A DNA stretch of 7,422 nucleotides from JANWHZ01 sp035758575 (GCA_035758575.1 DASTXH010000024.1:1-7422); one strand, 5' to 3'. Shown: positions 1 to 5,952, counted from the first letter of the stretch. Translations and numbers: made by a program. The notes: a model not told the origin generated them from the letters alone.

Positions 1-62
1 AATAGGATACGCTCCGCAATCCAGAACGATTTGGCGCTTTTAAAGGAGTCCTGAATTTCCAT
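1..62 (-). CDS. N-terminal fragment of an unrecognised protein, cut by the window edge
   Basis: An ATG at 62-60 on the minus strand opens a frame with no stop down to base 1, giving 20 complete codons beginning MEIQDSFKSAKSFW. An AGAAGG ribosome-binding site lies at 79-74, 11 bases before the ATG, which supports this start. The gene begins 23 bases after the transporter stop, on the same strand, so it is probably the third gene of that operon. The visible residues form an amphipathic, charged stretch with no signal peptide or recognisable motif. Too little is present to name a family. Confidence 0.6.
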   Translation of the reverse strand, partial: MEIQDSFKSAKSFWIAERIL

Positions 63-85
63 AGATGGTGTTACCTTCTAGCAGC

Positions 86-1429
86 TCAGGCGTGATGCCC
101 TAAGCCATAGCGCAGCCATAGAATGGTGAATGTTACCAGGCCGTTTATGATGACCAGCGGCGCACCATAGCTTAAGTATTTGAAGAACTTGATGTGAATT
201 TTTTCTTTTTCAGCCAGACCAAGTGTCACGACGTTACAAGCAGCGCCAATAGGCGAACCGGCGCCACCGAATGACGTACCCAGGTTGAGCGCCCATAGCA
301 GCGGAAAGACATATATGCCAGCATGCTTCATAGCTTGGATTGCGCCGACCATGGTGATGTTGTACGGCACGTTGTCGATGAACATCGACAGAATACCCGA
401 ACCCATAGTGATGAGGAGCTGTAGGATGGTATCGCTGCCGTGGGACAAGTGCACGAGAAATGCGGCCAGCGCCTTAACCACTTCGGTTTGCTCCAACGAA
501 CCAATCACGATGAACAAGCCCATGAAGAAGAACAGGATTTCCCAGTCAATCACCTTCTGTACCACTTCTTTGGGGTCGCGGTTGAAGATGAGCAGCCCTA
601 AGACAGCCATAGCCAGGCTGATAGAGGCATTGTCGAGGGTAATGCCAGTGCGGCTGGCGATGGTAGATTTAGTAAGCATCAGGATCACGGCTAGCGCCAG
701 CATAGGTACGCCAATTTTTAGAATCTTCTTGTCTTTGATGGCTGCGGCAGGATTGAACTGAGCAATAGTTTCCGGATCAACCGTTACGGCTTTGAGCTGT
801 TTACTGAAAATCAGCTGCATGTACACCTGGGCGACTACCGACAGTGCCAGTACAATAATGCCCGAGTTCTCAACGACTTGCCCAAACGACAGACCCATAG
901 TCTTCGCCTGGTAGTAGGTGGTTGGGTCGGAAATGGGGGTCATGGCGCCACCGATGTTCGCCATGGTAATGACCATGAGGAAGAACGGCAGAGCGGGCAG
1001 CTTCAATTCTTTGATGAGCACCAGAATGAGCGGGGTCAGGATGAGAACGGTTGGAATGTTCGACAGAAAGGCGGTCATAAAGAGCGCCAGGTAGCCCATT
1101 ACGAAGAGCAATAGCCGCGGCCGGCCCTTTACCTTCTTAACGAGCCAGATAGCGATAGCTTCAAACACGCCTGACTCTTTGACGATGCCCACCAGCACCA
1201 TCATGCCGATAATGAAGCCAAGCACGTCCAGGTTGTTGGCGACGAAGCTGAACGCACCAGTCTGCGAGCTGATGCCGGCAGATTTAAATACCTGTGCGAT
1301 AACCAAGATGAACGCAGCAATGCCGACTACGATAATGCGGTTGATCTTTTCGGCGATCAAAAAGCCGTACATTGCCAAAACTACGGCAATTGAGACAAAA
1401 GAAAACACAGTCAAGTGAGCGCTAATCAT
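86..1429 (-). CDS. ArsB/NhaD-superfamily ion transporter
   Basis: This 447-residue, very hydrophobic protein has about 11-12 membrane segments and the internal two-fold repeat of the ArsB/NhaD/SLC13-type ion transporter superfamily. Each half has a membrane-dipping motif followed by a glycine loop. In the first half these are SNIPTV (residues 123-128) and NIGGAMTPISDPTTYY (158-173). In the second half they are DNVPYN (352-357) and LGTSFGGAGSPIGAACNVV (383-401). Family members exchange sodium for protons (NhaD) or export oxyanions such as arsenite (ArsB), so the substrate cannot be assigned. The first loop departs from the usual GGTATLIGDPPN pattern. The start is fixed by AGAGGA at 1442-1437, which overlaps the stop of the CBS gene and lies 7 bases before the ATG, so translational coupling is likely. 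Superfamily call firm, substrate open. Confidence 0.85.
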   Translation of the reverse strand: MISAHLTVFSFVSIAVVLAMYGFLIAEKINRIIVVGIAAFILVIAQVFKSAGISSQTGAFSFVANNLDVLGFIIGMMVLVGIVKESGVFEAIAIWLVKKVKGRPRLLLFVMGYLALFMTAFLSNIPTVLILTPLILVLIKELKLPALPFFLMVITMANIGGAMTPISDPTTYYQAKTMGLSFGQVVENSGIIVLALSVVAQVYMQLIFSKQLKAVTVDPETIAQFNPAAAIKDKKILKIGVPMLALAVILMLTKSTIASRTGITLDNASISLAMAVLGLLIFNRDPKEVVQKVIDWEILFFFMGLFIVIGSLEQTEVVKALAAFLVHLSHGSDTILQLLITMGSGILSMFIDNVPYNITMVGAIQAMKHAGIYVFPLLWALNLGTSFGGAGSPIGAACNVVTLGLAEKEKIHIKFFKYLSYGAPLVIINGLVTFTILWLRYGLGHHA

Positions 1430-1436
1430 ATGGTTG

Positions 1437-1442
1437 TCCTCT
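1437..1442 (-). promoter_or_regulatory. Ribosome-binding site of the transporter gene, overlapping the CBS stop codon
   Basis: AGAGGA reads on the minus strand from 1442 to 1437 and overlaps the TAG stop (1443-1441) of the CBS gene. Seven bases separate it from the transporter ATG. Ribosomes ending the CBS protein would sit on this site, which suggests coupled translation and a fixed output ratio of the two proteins. Confidence 0.6.
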
Positions 1443-1902
1443 ACTTGGCTGCTTTACTTATTGTTTCTGCCAGGGCCCGGCGGACTTCCGTACGGGTAAT
1501 AATGCCCAAGAGTACGCCAGTATCATCCACGATAGGCACAGTATGCTGCTGCTCATTTAGGAAGATTGCTACTACTTCCATAATGTCTGCGTTGGCGGGA
1601 AGGGTGCGGATGCCCGCTTCCATATAGTCACCTACGGTCTTGCCGGCTAGCTCTTTGCAGGCACTTTCGAAATAGCCAGGAGCCGTCATTGCCTCAGCGA
1701 GCGCAGCGCTTTCTTGCAGCCCAACCGGTACCGTCGCCGTCGCCAGATTTACGATTGTTACCAGGCCAGCGACCGTATCGCCGCTGTTGACTACAATCAA
1801 TGAGTTGAGGCCATGCTTGGCCATGATGTCGACAGCCTCCCGGACTGGTGTGTCCGGCCGTACTGTCTGCACTACCTTCCGGTAGATATCCCGAGATATC
1901 AC
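1441..1902 (-). CDS. CBS-domain pair protein, probable adenylate-sensing regulator
   Basis: This 153-residue soluble protein is almost entirely a CBS pair (Bateman module). The first CBS repeat spans about residues 6-60, with RPDTPVREAVDIM at 15-27. The second spans about 88-145, with VGDYM at 90-94, HTVPIVD at 120-126 and the ligand-binding signature GIITRTEV at 133-140. CBS pairs usually bind AMP, ATP, SAM or a cyclic dinucleotide and control a partner protein or attached channel. No catalytic domain is present. The start is a GTG, supported by AAGGAG with 8-base spacing. The gene lies 11 bases upstream of the ArsB/NhaD-type transporter in one operon, so control of that transporter is the natural inference, though not shown. 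Confidence 0.85.
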   Translation of the reverse strand: MISRDIYRKVVQTVRPDTPVREAVDIMAKHGLNSLIVVNSGDTVAGLVTIVNLATATVPVGLQESAALAEAMTAPGYFESACKELAGKTVGDYMEAGIRTLPANADIMEVVAIFLNEQQHTVPIVDDTGVLLGIITRTEVRRALAETISKAAK

Positions 1903-1910
1903 GGTATGTA

Positions 1911-1916
1911 CTCCTT
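1911..1916 (-). promoter_or_regulatory. Strong ribosome-binding site deciding a GTG start for the CBS gene
   Basis: AAGGAG on the minus strand (1916-1911) lies 8 bases before the GTG at 1902-1900. It is the clearest Shine-Dalgarno sequence in the window and fixes the non-ATG start. It contrasts with the plus-strand genes, several of which have no ribosome-binding site at all. Confidence 0.7.
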
Positions 1917-1986
1917 ATGGATTTTTATATATCTTTACAGGGTGTTGAGTATAAAAACCTTCGGAGGAGGTGTCCATGTATACCGG

Positions 1987-2559
1987 TTATATACCGTTAT
2001 GGAAGTCGTGGTTGGGCATGTCGCGCTCAATCAGCTTGCGCAGATACACCGAGCGAGGGATTTTTTCTTTGAGGGCAATATTGTTCAGAAACTCTGCAAT
2101 TTTGGGTGTAATGAGGAAAATAAACTTGGTTTCGGTCTTGCCCTCTATGGTACGGATGAAATGTTCCAAAGATTCCTTGAAAGTCTTAGGTTCGTAGCGT
2201 TCTGTTACCATATTATCGTTTTCGTGGAAGCGCAAGAGCGACGGCGGTCCGTTGCGATCATAAAAAACCAGTACCGGCTTACTGAGGCGCAAGGCGTGTG
2301 ATATTTCGTAACCCACGCTTACGCTGGGGTAGGTAACGTCGGCAACCATAAAGTCGCAGTCGTGAATCCATTTTTCTATTTTTTCCTGGAAGTCCAGTAG
2401 TGTTCTGCGGTCAGCCTGATCGATGGCCGGTTGCGCAGGTCCGGGAATATGCGCCGAAGCAACACCATGTCCCAGGTGTTTCATGTAGTTGATAATACCC
2501 ATATAGTGCTCAGATTGGTCGGGACTCCGGGCAATAGCGGCAGTGAAGTATGCTTTCAT
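1987..2559 (-). CDS. Nucleoside 2-deoxyribosyltransferase-like domain fused to a ribbon-helix-helix domain
   Basis: This is a 190-residue soluble protein. Residues 1-100 resemble the nucleoside 2-deoxyribosyltransferase-like fold: a first strand MKAYFTAAI, then CDFMVADVT (68-76) and a loop leading to GYEISHAL (83-90), where E85 stands at the usual catalytic glutamate position, then KPVLVFY (94-100). Members cleave N-glycosidic bonds of nucleosides or nucleotides. Residues 144-181 look like a ribbon-helix-helix (CopG/Arc-type) DNA-binding domain: strand KFIFLI (145-150), helix PKIAEFLNNIALKEK (152-166), a turn, and helix PRSVYLRKLIERD (168-180). The order, enzyme-like fold then DNA binder, is unusual. 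No good Shine-Dalgarno sequence precedes the ATG. The promoter region carries an inverted repeat, so autoregulation is a reasonable guess. The true activity is unknown, and the N-terminal part might only sense a nucleotide. Confidence 0.75.
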   Translation of the reverse strand: MKAYFTAAIARSPDQSEHYMGIINYMKHLGHGVASAHIPGPAQPAIDQADRRTLLDFQEKIEKWIHDCDFMVADVTYPSVSVGYEISHALRLSKPVLVFYDRNGPPSLLRFHENDNMVTERYEPKTFKESLEHFIRTIEGKTETKFIFLITPKIAEFLNNIALKEKIPRSVYLRKLIERDMPNHDFHNGI

Positions 2560-2597
2560 TTCAGATGTGTTTTCTTTGATTTCAATTACACAAACAG

Positions 2598-2624
2598 GTT
2601 ATAGAAGACGCCTGGCGACGTCTA
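2598..2624 (-). promoter_or_regulatory. Putative promoter of the transferase-like/ribbon-helix-helix gene
   Basis: On the minus strand TATAAC (2603-2598) matches the -10 consensus at five of six positions. It is preceded, at a short 15-base spacing, by TAGACG (2624-2619), four of six to the -35. The predicted transcript would start near 2591 and leave a leader of roughly 32 bases. Assigned by eye, and the -35 is weak. Confidence 0.35.
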
Positions 2625-2629
2625 TCTAT
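2601..2629. repeat. Ten-base inverted repeat covering the promoter (candidate operator)
   Basis: ATAGAAGACG at 2601-2610 pairs with CGTCTATCTAT at 2619-2629 over ten base pairs, with one bulged A and an 8-base centre (CCTGGCGA). It covers the spacer and both promoter elements of the neighbouring minus-strand gene. A symmetric site there would suit the dimeric ribbon-helix-helix domain that this gene encodes. It could instead be a hairpin in RNA. Binding is inferred. Confidence 0.4.
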
Positions 2630-2700
2630 ATCAGGTATATATGCTCGCTGGGGTGCTGCTACCGCCAGTTTCCGTGCAGGGCAAAGCGTGCTCGAGAGGG

Positions 2701-2738
2701 AAACAAAAACTACATGTGCAGTGAGTGCCGCATGTAGC
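2701..2738 (-). terminator. Stem-loop followed by T-run on the minus strand (intrinsic terminator or attenuator)
   Basis: CTACATG (2710-2716) and CATGTAG (2731-2737) are a perfect 7-base inverted repeat. A further G-U and G-C pair extend it to nine pairs around a 10-base loop. Read on the minus strand the stem is followed at once by TTTTTGTTT (2709-2701), the layout of an intrinsic terminator. On the plus strand no T-run follows, so it does not serve plus-strand genes. It lies about 140 bases upstream of the minus-strand gene starting at 2559, and no long minus-strand gene precedes it. Confidence 0.5.
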
Positions 2739-2758
2739 CTCATCTAACGACATGTAAG

Positions 2759-2787
2759 AGCCTAGTCCTATTTACCGCATCTGTCAA
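2759..2787 (-). promoter_or_regulatory. Candidate minus-strand promoter with perfect -35, in the intergenic region
   Basis: On the minus strand TTGACA (2787-2782) is a perfect -35. Exactly 17 bases later comes TAGGCT (2764-2759), which keeps the three most conserved -10 bases (first T, second A, last T). Transcription would begin near 2752 and meet the stem-loop at 2738-2701. The weak -10 keeps confidence low. Confidence 0.35.
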
Positions 2788-2823
2788 GCGCCCTCTTACG
2801 TTATGTTTGCTGCGAACCAGGCT

Positions 2824-2831
2824 GTTACAAT
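2824..2831 (+). promoter_or_regulatory. Extended -10 promoter of the HAD gene, leaderless arrangement
   Basis: TG at 2823-2824 followed by TTACAAT gives TGTTACAAT, an extended -10 element with TACAAT at 2826-2831 (five of six to TATAAT). Seven bases later an in-frame GTG stands at 2839, the position expected for the transcription start. The same element appears before the helicase gene. No convincing -35 is visible. Confidence 0.45.
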
Positions 2832-2838
2832 AGCTAGT

Positions 2839-3450
2839 GTGCTGCAATATCCATCAAGCGCAGGTCCCGATGCCGGTAACCGCGTAAAAGCAGTCTTGTT
2901 CGACTGTTTTGGCGTCGTTTACAATGATGCCGTCCTTGACTTTCTTGATAGTCACAAGATAGACTATTGTTCCCCTGATGCGCCATACCGGGAGCTCGCA
3001 CATAAAAGTGACACGGGAGACGTTTCTCTTGATGCATTCTTCAACGAACTATCTCGCCTGACATTACAAGAGCCTCGGCTTGTTAGGCCAGAGTTGCTTG
3101 ACGTCAGTCGCTTAAACCAGGAGCTGGTAAAATATATAAAACAGCTGAAGCGGCATTACCGCATAGGTATGCTTAGCGATGCCCCGAAGGGCTTCTTAGA
3201 CCCATTCCTCGTAAACCAAGGTCTTCGGAAGCTCTTTGATGTAGTGGTAGTCTCCTCGGAAGTTGGCTATACTAAGCCAAGCCCCGAGATCTTTTCGATA
3301 GTAGCCAACCGCTTTGGTGTAGCATTTCCGGAAATTGCGTTTATAGATAACTCGGCCAATAACGTGCGTGCAGCTCTTGAACTGGGAATGGTAGGAATCA
3401 TATACCAAAACAATCAGCAGATTATGCACGATCTTCAGCAAATGTTATAG
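2839..3450 (+). CDS. HAD-superfamily hydrolase (haloacid dehalogenase-like, subfamily IA cap)
   Basis: From the GTG at 2839 this is a 203-residue cytosolic HAD-fold protein. Motif I is VLFDCFGVV with nucleophile Asp22. Motif II is MLSD with Ser113. Motif III is YTKPSPEIF with Lys146. Motif IV is FIDNSANN with Asp170. A helical cap of about 85 residues sits between motifs I and II. The residue two after the nucleophile, the acid/base Asp of HAD phosphatases, is Phe here, as with Tyr in haloacid dehalogenases, so a simple phosphatase role is doubtful. Substrate unknown. An upstream in-frame ATG at 2803 would add 12 residues but has no ribosome-binding site, and the -10 at 2826-2831 would lie inside that version. 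I therefore prefer GTG 2839 on a leaderless transcript. A 79-base gap with its own promoter separates it from the helicase. Confidence 0.8.
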   Translation: MLQYPSSAGPDAGNRVKAVLFDCFGVVYNDAVLDFLDSHKIDYCSPDAPYRELAHKSDTGDVSLDAFFNELSRLTLQEPRLVRPELLDVSRLNQELVKYIKQLKRHYRIGMLSDAPKGFLDPFLVNQGLRKLFDVVVVSSEVGYTKPSPEIFSIVANRFGVAFPEIAFIDNSANNVRAALELGMVGIIYQNNQQIMHDLQQML

Positions 3451-3512
3451 CCTGCAGGTAGTAGACCCTATGCATGACGCGGCATAATCCTGCTGGTTCG
3501 CATCTCGGTCTG

Positions 3513-3523
3513 GCTGCTACAAT
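3513..3523 (+). promoter_or_regulatory. Extended -10 promoter of the helicase gene, leaderless arrangement
   Basis: TGCTACAAT ends at 3523 (TACAAT at 3518-3523, five of six to consensus, with the TG extension). It is followed by exactly six bases and then the ATG at 3530, so transcription should start on the A of the ATG. There is no room for, and no trace of, a ribosome-binding site. Confidence 0.5.
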
Positions 3524-3529
3524 AAAGCG

Positions 3530-5731
3530 ATGCAACAATATCTTCTAGAGGGTTTGAACCCGGAGCAGCGCCGGGCCGTTGAAACGACCGAAGGGCCGCT
3601 GCTTATTCAGGCCGGTGCTGGCAGTGGCAAAACAAAGACACTGACGCATCGTATCGCGTACATTATTGCGAATGGTTTGGCGACGCCGTATAACATTTTG
3701 GCGGTAACATTTACGAATAAGGCCGCCAAGGAAATGCGCGCCAGGGTGGCGCATCTGTTGGGTGAAAACGCCGATAATCGAGGTTTCATGCCTTATATGG
3801 GCACGTTCCATGGTATTTGCGTGCGGTTGTTACGCATGGACGGCGAGCATATCGGCATCCCGCGCAGCTACGTTATTTTTGACGAATCAGATGCGCAGGC
3901 GGCAATAAAGCAGGCCAGCAAGCAACTGGGCATTGACGAAAAGAGTTTCCCTGCGCGGGTCATCAAAAGCATTATCAGCAACGCCAAGAACGAACTCTTG
4001 ACGCCTGAGGAATTTGCCGGCAGCGCCAACAGCCCGGCTATGGAGGCGACGGCCAAGGTATTTCCACTGTACCAGCAGGCTCTGAAAGATGCAGCGGCAT
4101 TGGATTTCGACGACCTCATTAACCGCACCGTGTACTTGCTGGAAAGTCAGCCGCAGATCCGCGAAAAGTGGCAAACCCAGTTCCGCTACATTATGATCGA
4201 CGAGTACCAGGACACTAACGCCGCTCAGTACCGCCTGGTGCGGCTGTTGACCAATAAAAACCGCAACATAGCGGTAGTGGGCGACGACTGGCAGAGCATT
4301 TACTCATGGCGTGGCGCGGATTTCCGCAATATCCTCAATTTCGAGAAAGACTATAAAGACTGCGCGGTCATCAAGCTGGAGCAAAACTACCGCAGTACCA
4401 AGCACATTTTGGATGCCGCCCATGCCATTATCACCAAAAACCTGCAGCGTTCAGACAAGCAGCTATGGACCGATGCGGGCGACGGTTTGCCGGTGCAGAT
4501 TTTGCAAGCCGCTGGCGAACAAAGCGAGGCCGAGCTGATTATTCGTCGTATCCGGTTTGCGATAGATTCCGGCCTACGGCATTTCCACGATTTTGCCATT
4601 TTGTACCGCACCAATGCCCAAAGCCGGGCGATTGAAGAGGCGTTTGTACGTTACGGCATTCCCTACCGCATCGTCGGCGGCGTGCGTTTCTATGACCGTA
4701 AGGAAATCAAAGACGTTTTGGCATATCTGCGGCTTATTTTTCAGCCGGAAGACCGCGTCAGTTTTGAGCGCGTGGTAAACGTGCCGGCGCGCGGCATCGG
4801 CGCGAAATCCATCCAAAACTTTTTCGCTTGGAAACAAGCCCAGGGATACACATTGGCGGCGGCACTTGAGGTTGCCGACCAGTGCACCGATGTCACCGCC
4901 AAAGCCCGAAAAAGCCTGCGCGAGCTTGGTGAAACGTTGGCTGCGCTGCGGACCGTGATGCAGGACGCAACGGTGGCGGCGCTAATCGACTCACTGCTGC
5001 GGCGCATCAACTACCTGCAATTCCTGGACGACGGTACGCCGCAAGGTGAAGCACGCCAGGAGAATGTGAAAGAACTACTCAGCGTTGCCCAGGAGTATCA
5101 AGAGGTCGGCCTGGAGGGTTTCTTGGAGGAAGTAGCGCTGATCAGCGACATCGACAGCGCCGATTTGAACGGCGACGCCGTAGTACTGATGACGCTGCAT
5201 GCGGCGAAAGGTCTGGAGTTTCCGGTGGTCTTTATGATCGGCATGGAAGAGTCCATCTTCCCGCATAGCCGCGCATTGTATGACATGAGCGAAATGGAGG
5301 AAGAGCGCCGCCTGTGCTACGTGGGTATGACGCGCGCCCGCCAGGAACTATATATGATATATGCTACCAGCCGCGTGCTATACGGCGGTGTGCAGCACAA
5401 TATGCCCAGCCGTTTTTTGAGCGAAATTGACGCTGGCTTCCAGGCGCAAGCCGGCAGCATAGGCTACGAATCACAACGTAGCTATGGTGCTGAGCCATCG
5501 TGGTCGCCCGCGCCGAGCTTTGGCGGTGGAGGCGCGGCATACGAAAAGGCTAGTGCCGTATCCATGGAGCCCCGCTACGTGCCGGACTTGAACGAGGGCG
5601 ACGGTGTGCGCCACCCCGTATTCGGCATGGGCACCATCATGGAAAAAGAAGGCGATATGGTGACTGTGTACTTCAAGGGTAAAGGCGCCAAAAAACTCAA
5701 CCTCAGCTTCGCCCCGCTTGAGAAACTGTAG
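3530..5731 (+). CDS. UvrD/PcrA-family superfamily 1A DNA helicase
   Basis: This complete 733-residue 3'-5' DNA helicase unwinds DNA with ATP in excision repair, replication restart and clearing of protein from DNA. All SF1A motifs are present: Q-motif region LNPEQRRAV (9-17), Walker A AGAGSGKT (28-35), Ia TFTNKAAKEM (60-69), II IDEYQDTN (223-230), III GDDWQSIYSWRGA (251-263), IV LEQNYRST, V TLHAAKGLEF (555-564) and VI YVGMTRARQ (597-605). Length is typical. A Gly/Pro/Ser-rich linker (about 640-687) leads to a PcrA-type C-terminal Tudor-like domain (690-733, GDGVRHPVFGMGTI), which in PcrA contacts RNA polymerase or UvrB. Motif III has Trp254 where PcrA and UvrD carry Asp. The gene has a promoter touching its ATG and no ribosome-binding site. 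PcrA and UvrD cannot be told apart here, so no symbol is given. Confidence 0.95.
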   Translation: MQQYLLEGLNPEQRRAVETTEGPLLIQAGAGSGKTKTLTHRIAYIIANGLATPYNILAVTFTNKAAKEMRARVAHLLGENADNRGFMPYMGTFHGICVRLLRMDGEHIGIPRSYVIFDESDAQAAIKQASKQLGIDEKSFPARVIKSIISNAKNELLTPEEFAGSANSPAMEATAKVFPLYQQALKDAAALDFDDLINRTVYLLESQPQIREKWQTQFRYIMIDEYQDTNAAQYRLVRLLTNKNRNIAVVGDDWQSIYSWRGADFRNILNFEKDYKDCAVIKLEQNYRSTKHILDAAHAIITKNLQRSDKQLWTDAGDGLPVQILQAAGEQSEAELIIRRIRFAIDSGLRHFHDFAILYRTNAQSRAIEEAFVRYGIPYRIVGGVRFYDRKEIKDVLAYLRLIFQPEDRVSFERVVNVPARGIGAKSIQNFFAWKQAQGYTLAAALEVADQCTDVTAKARKSLRELGETLAALRTVMQDATVAALIDSLLRRINYLQFLDDGTPQGEARQENVKELLSVAQEYQEVGLEGFLEEVALISDIDSADLNGDAVVLMTLHAAKGLEFPVVFMIGMEESIFPHSRALYDMSEMEEERRLCYVGMTRARQELYMIYATSRVLYGGVQHNMPSRFLSEIDAGFQAQAGSIGYESQRSYGAEPSWSPAPSFGGGGAAYEKASAVSMEPRYVPDLNEGDGVRHPVFGMGTIMEKEGDMVTVYFKGKGAKKLNLSFAPLEKL

Positions 5732-5735
5732 TTCG

Positions 5736-5924
5736 TTAGTCGCGGGAGTACAGACTGCTTTCGTCTGTTTTGGGGTAGTAGTCGCTGGTTAAGCTGAGCG
5801 CATATAGCTGCATAAAATCGGTTTCGTCGGGATCTCCCGTGATCGGCCGATCGAGTGTGTTGTCTTGCTCTTCGGGAGTGGGCTCGTAGGGTATATCACC
5901 GCCCGGATTTTCAAATTTTGTCAT
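5736..5924 (-). CDS. Small acidic proline-containing hypothetical protein
   Basis: This 62-residue protein is not one I recognise. It is strongly acidic, with about fifteen Asp/Glu against four Lys/Arg, has Pro and Gly in its first half and several Tyr near the end (YALSLTSDYYPK). It has no membrane segment, signal peptide or cysteine, and is probably disordered. It converges on the helicase gene, stop to stop, with only four bases between. A TATACT -10-like element lies 22 bases upstream of the ATG, which supports a real transcript. No clear ribosome-binding site is seen. The helicase terminator candidate lies inside its last codons. Confidence 0.55.
   Translation of the reverse strand: MTKFENPGGDIPYEPTPEEQDNTLDRPITGDPDETDFMQLYALSLTSDYYPKTDESSLYSRD
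5750..5771 (+). terminator. Probable intrinsic terminator of the helicase gene
   Basis: ACAGAC (5750-5755) and GTCTGT (5763-5768) form a six-pair stem with a 7-base loop, followed by a short T-run (5768-5771). It begins 19 bases after the helicase stop. The stem is short and the T-run brief, and it overlaps the coding end of the convergent small gene, so efficiency may be modest. Confidence 0.4.
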
Positions 5925-5946
5925 AGGTTGTTCTCGTTTATGCGTA

Positions 5947-5952
5947 AGTATA
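5947..5952 (-). promoter_or_regulatory. -10 element for the small acidic protein gene
   Basis: TATACT on the minus strand (5952-5947) matches the -10 consensus at five of six positions and lies 22 bases before the ATG at 5924. No good -35 is seen 16-18 bases upstream. Confidence 0.3.

Noticed and set aside
86..88. Possible TGA recoding as in some CPR lineages (Gracilibacteria, SR1)
   Set aside because: TGA is used here as a stop, exactly at the conserved end of the transporter, and no in-frame TGA interrupts any gene.
878..1114. Plus-strand open frame of 78 codons inside the transporter gene
   Set aside because: Low-complexity, highly charged translation with many His, Gln and Gly; it is the antisense shadow of a clear transporter gene.
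1952..1971. Short hairpin plus T-run after the transferase-like gene (minus strand)
   Set aside because: Only four stem pairs (ACCT/AGGT) before TTTTT; too weak to call a terminator.
2543..2737. Plus-strand open frame of 64 codons in the intergenic region
   Set aside because: No ribosome-binding site, no recognisable composition, and it overlaps the start of the transferase-like gene and the minus-strand signals.
2812..2828. LexA/SOS box near GCGAACCAGGCTGTTAC
   Set aside because: The CGAAC and GTT half-sites are six bases apart instead of four and the second half is imperfect; the helicase promoter has no such box.
3454..3493. Nested inverted repeats (GCAGG/CCTGC around TATGC/GCATA) between the HAD and helicase genes
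   Set aside because: Short arms and no T-run; not distinguishable from chance.
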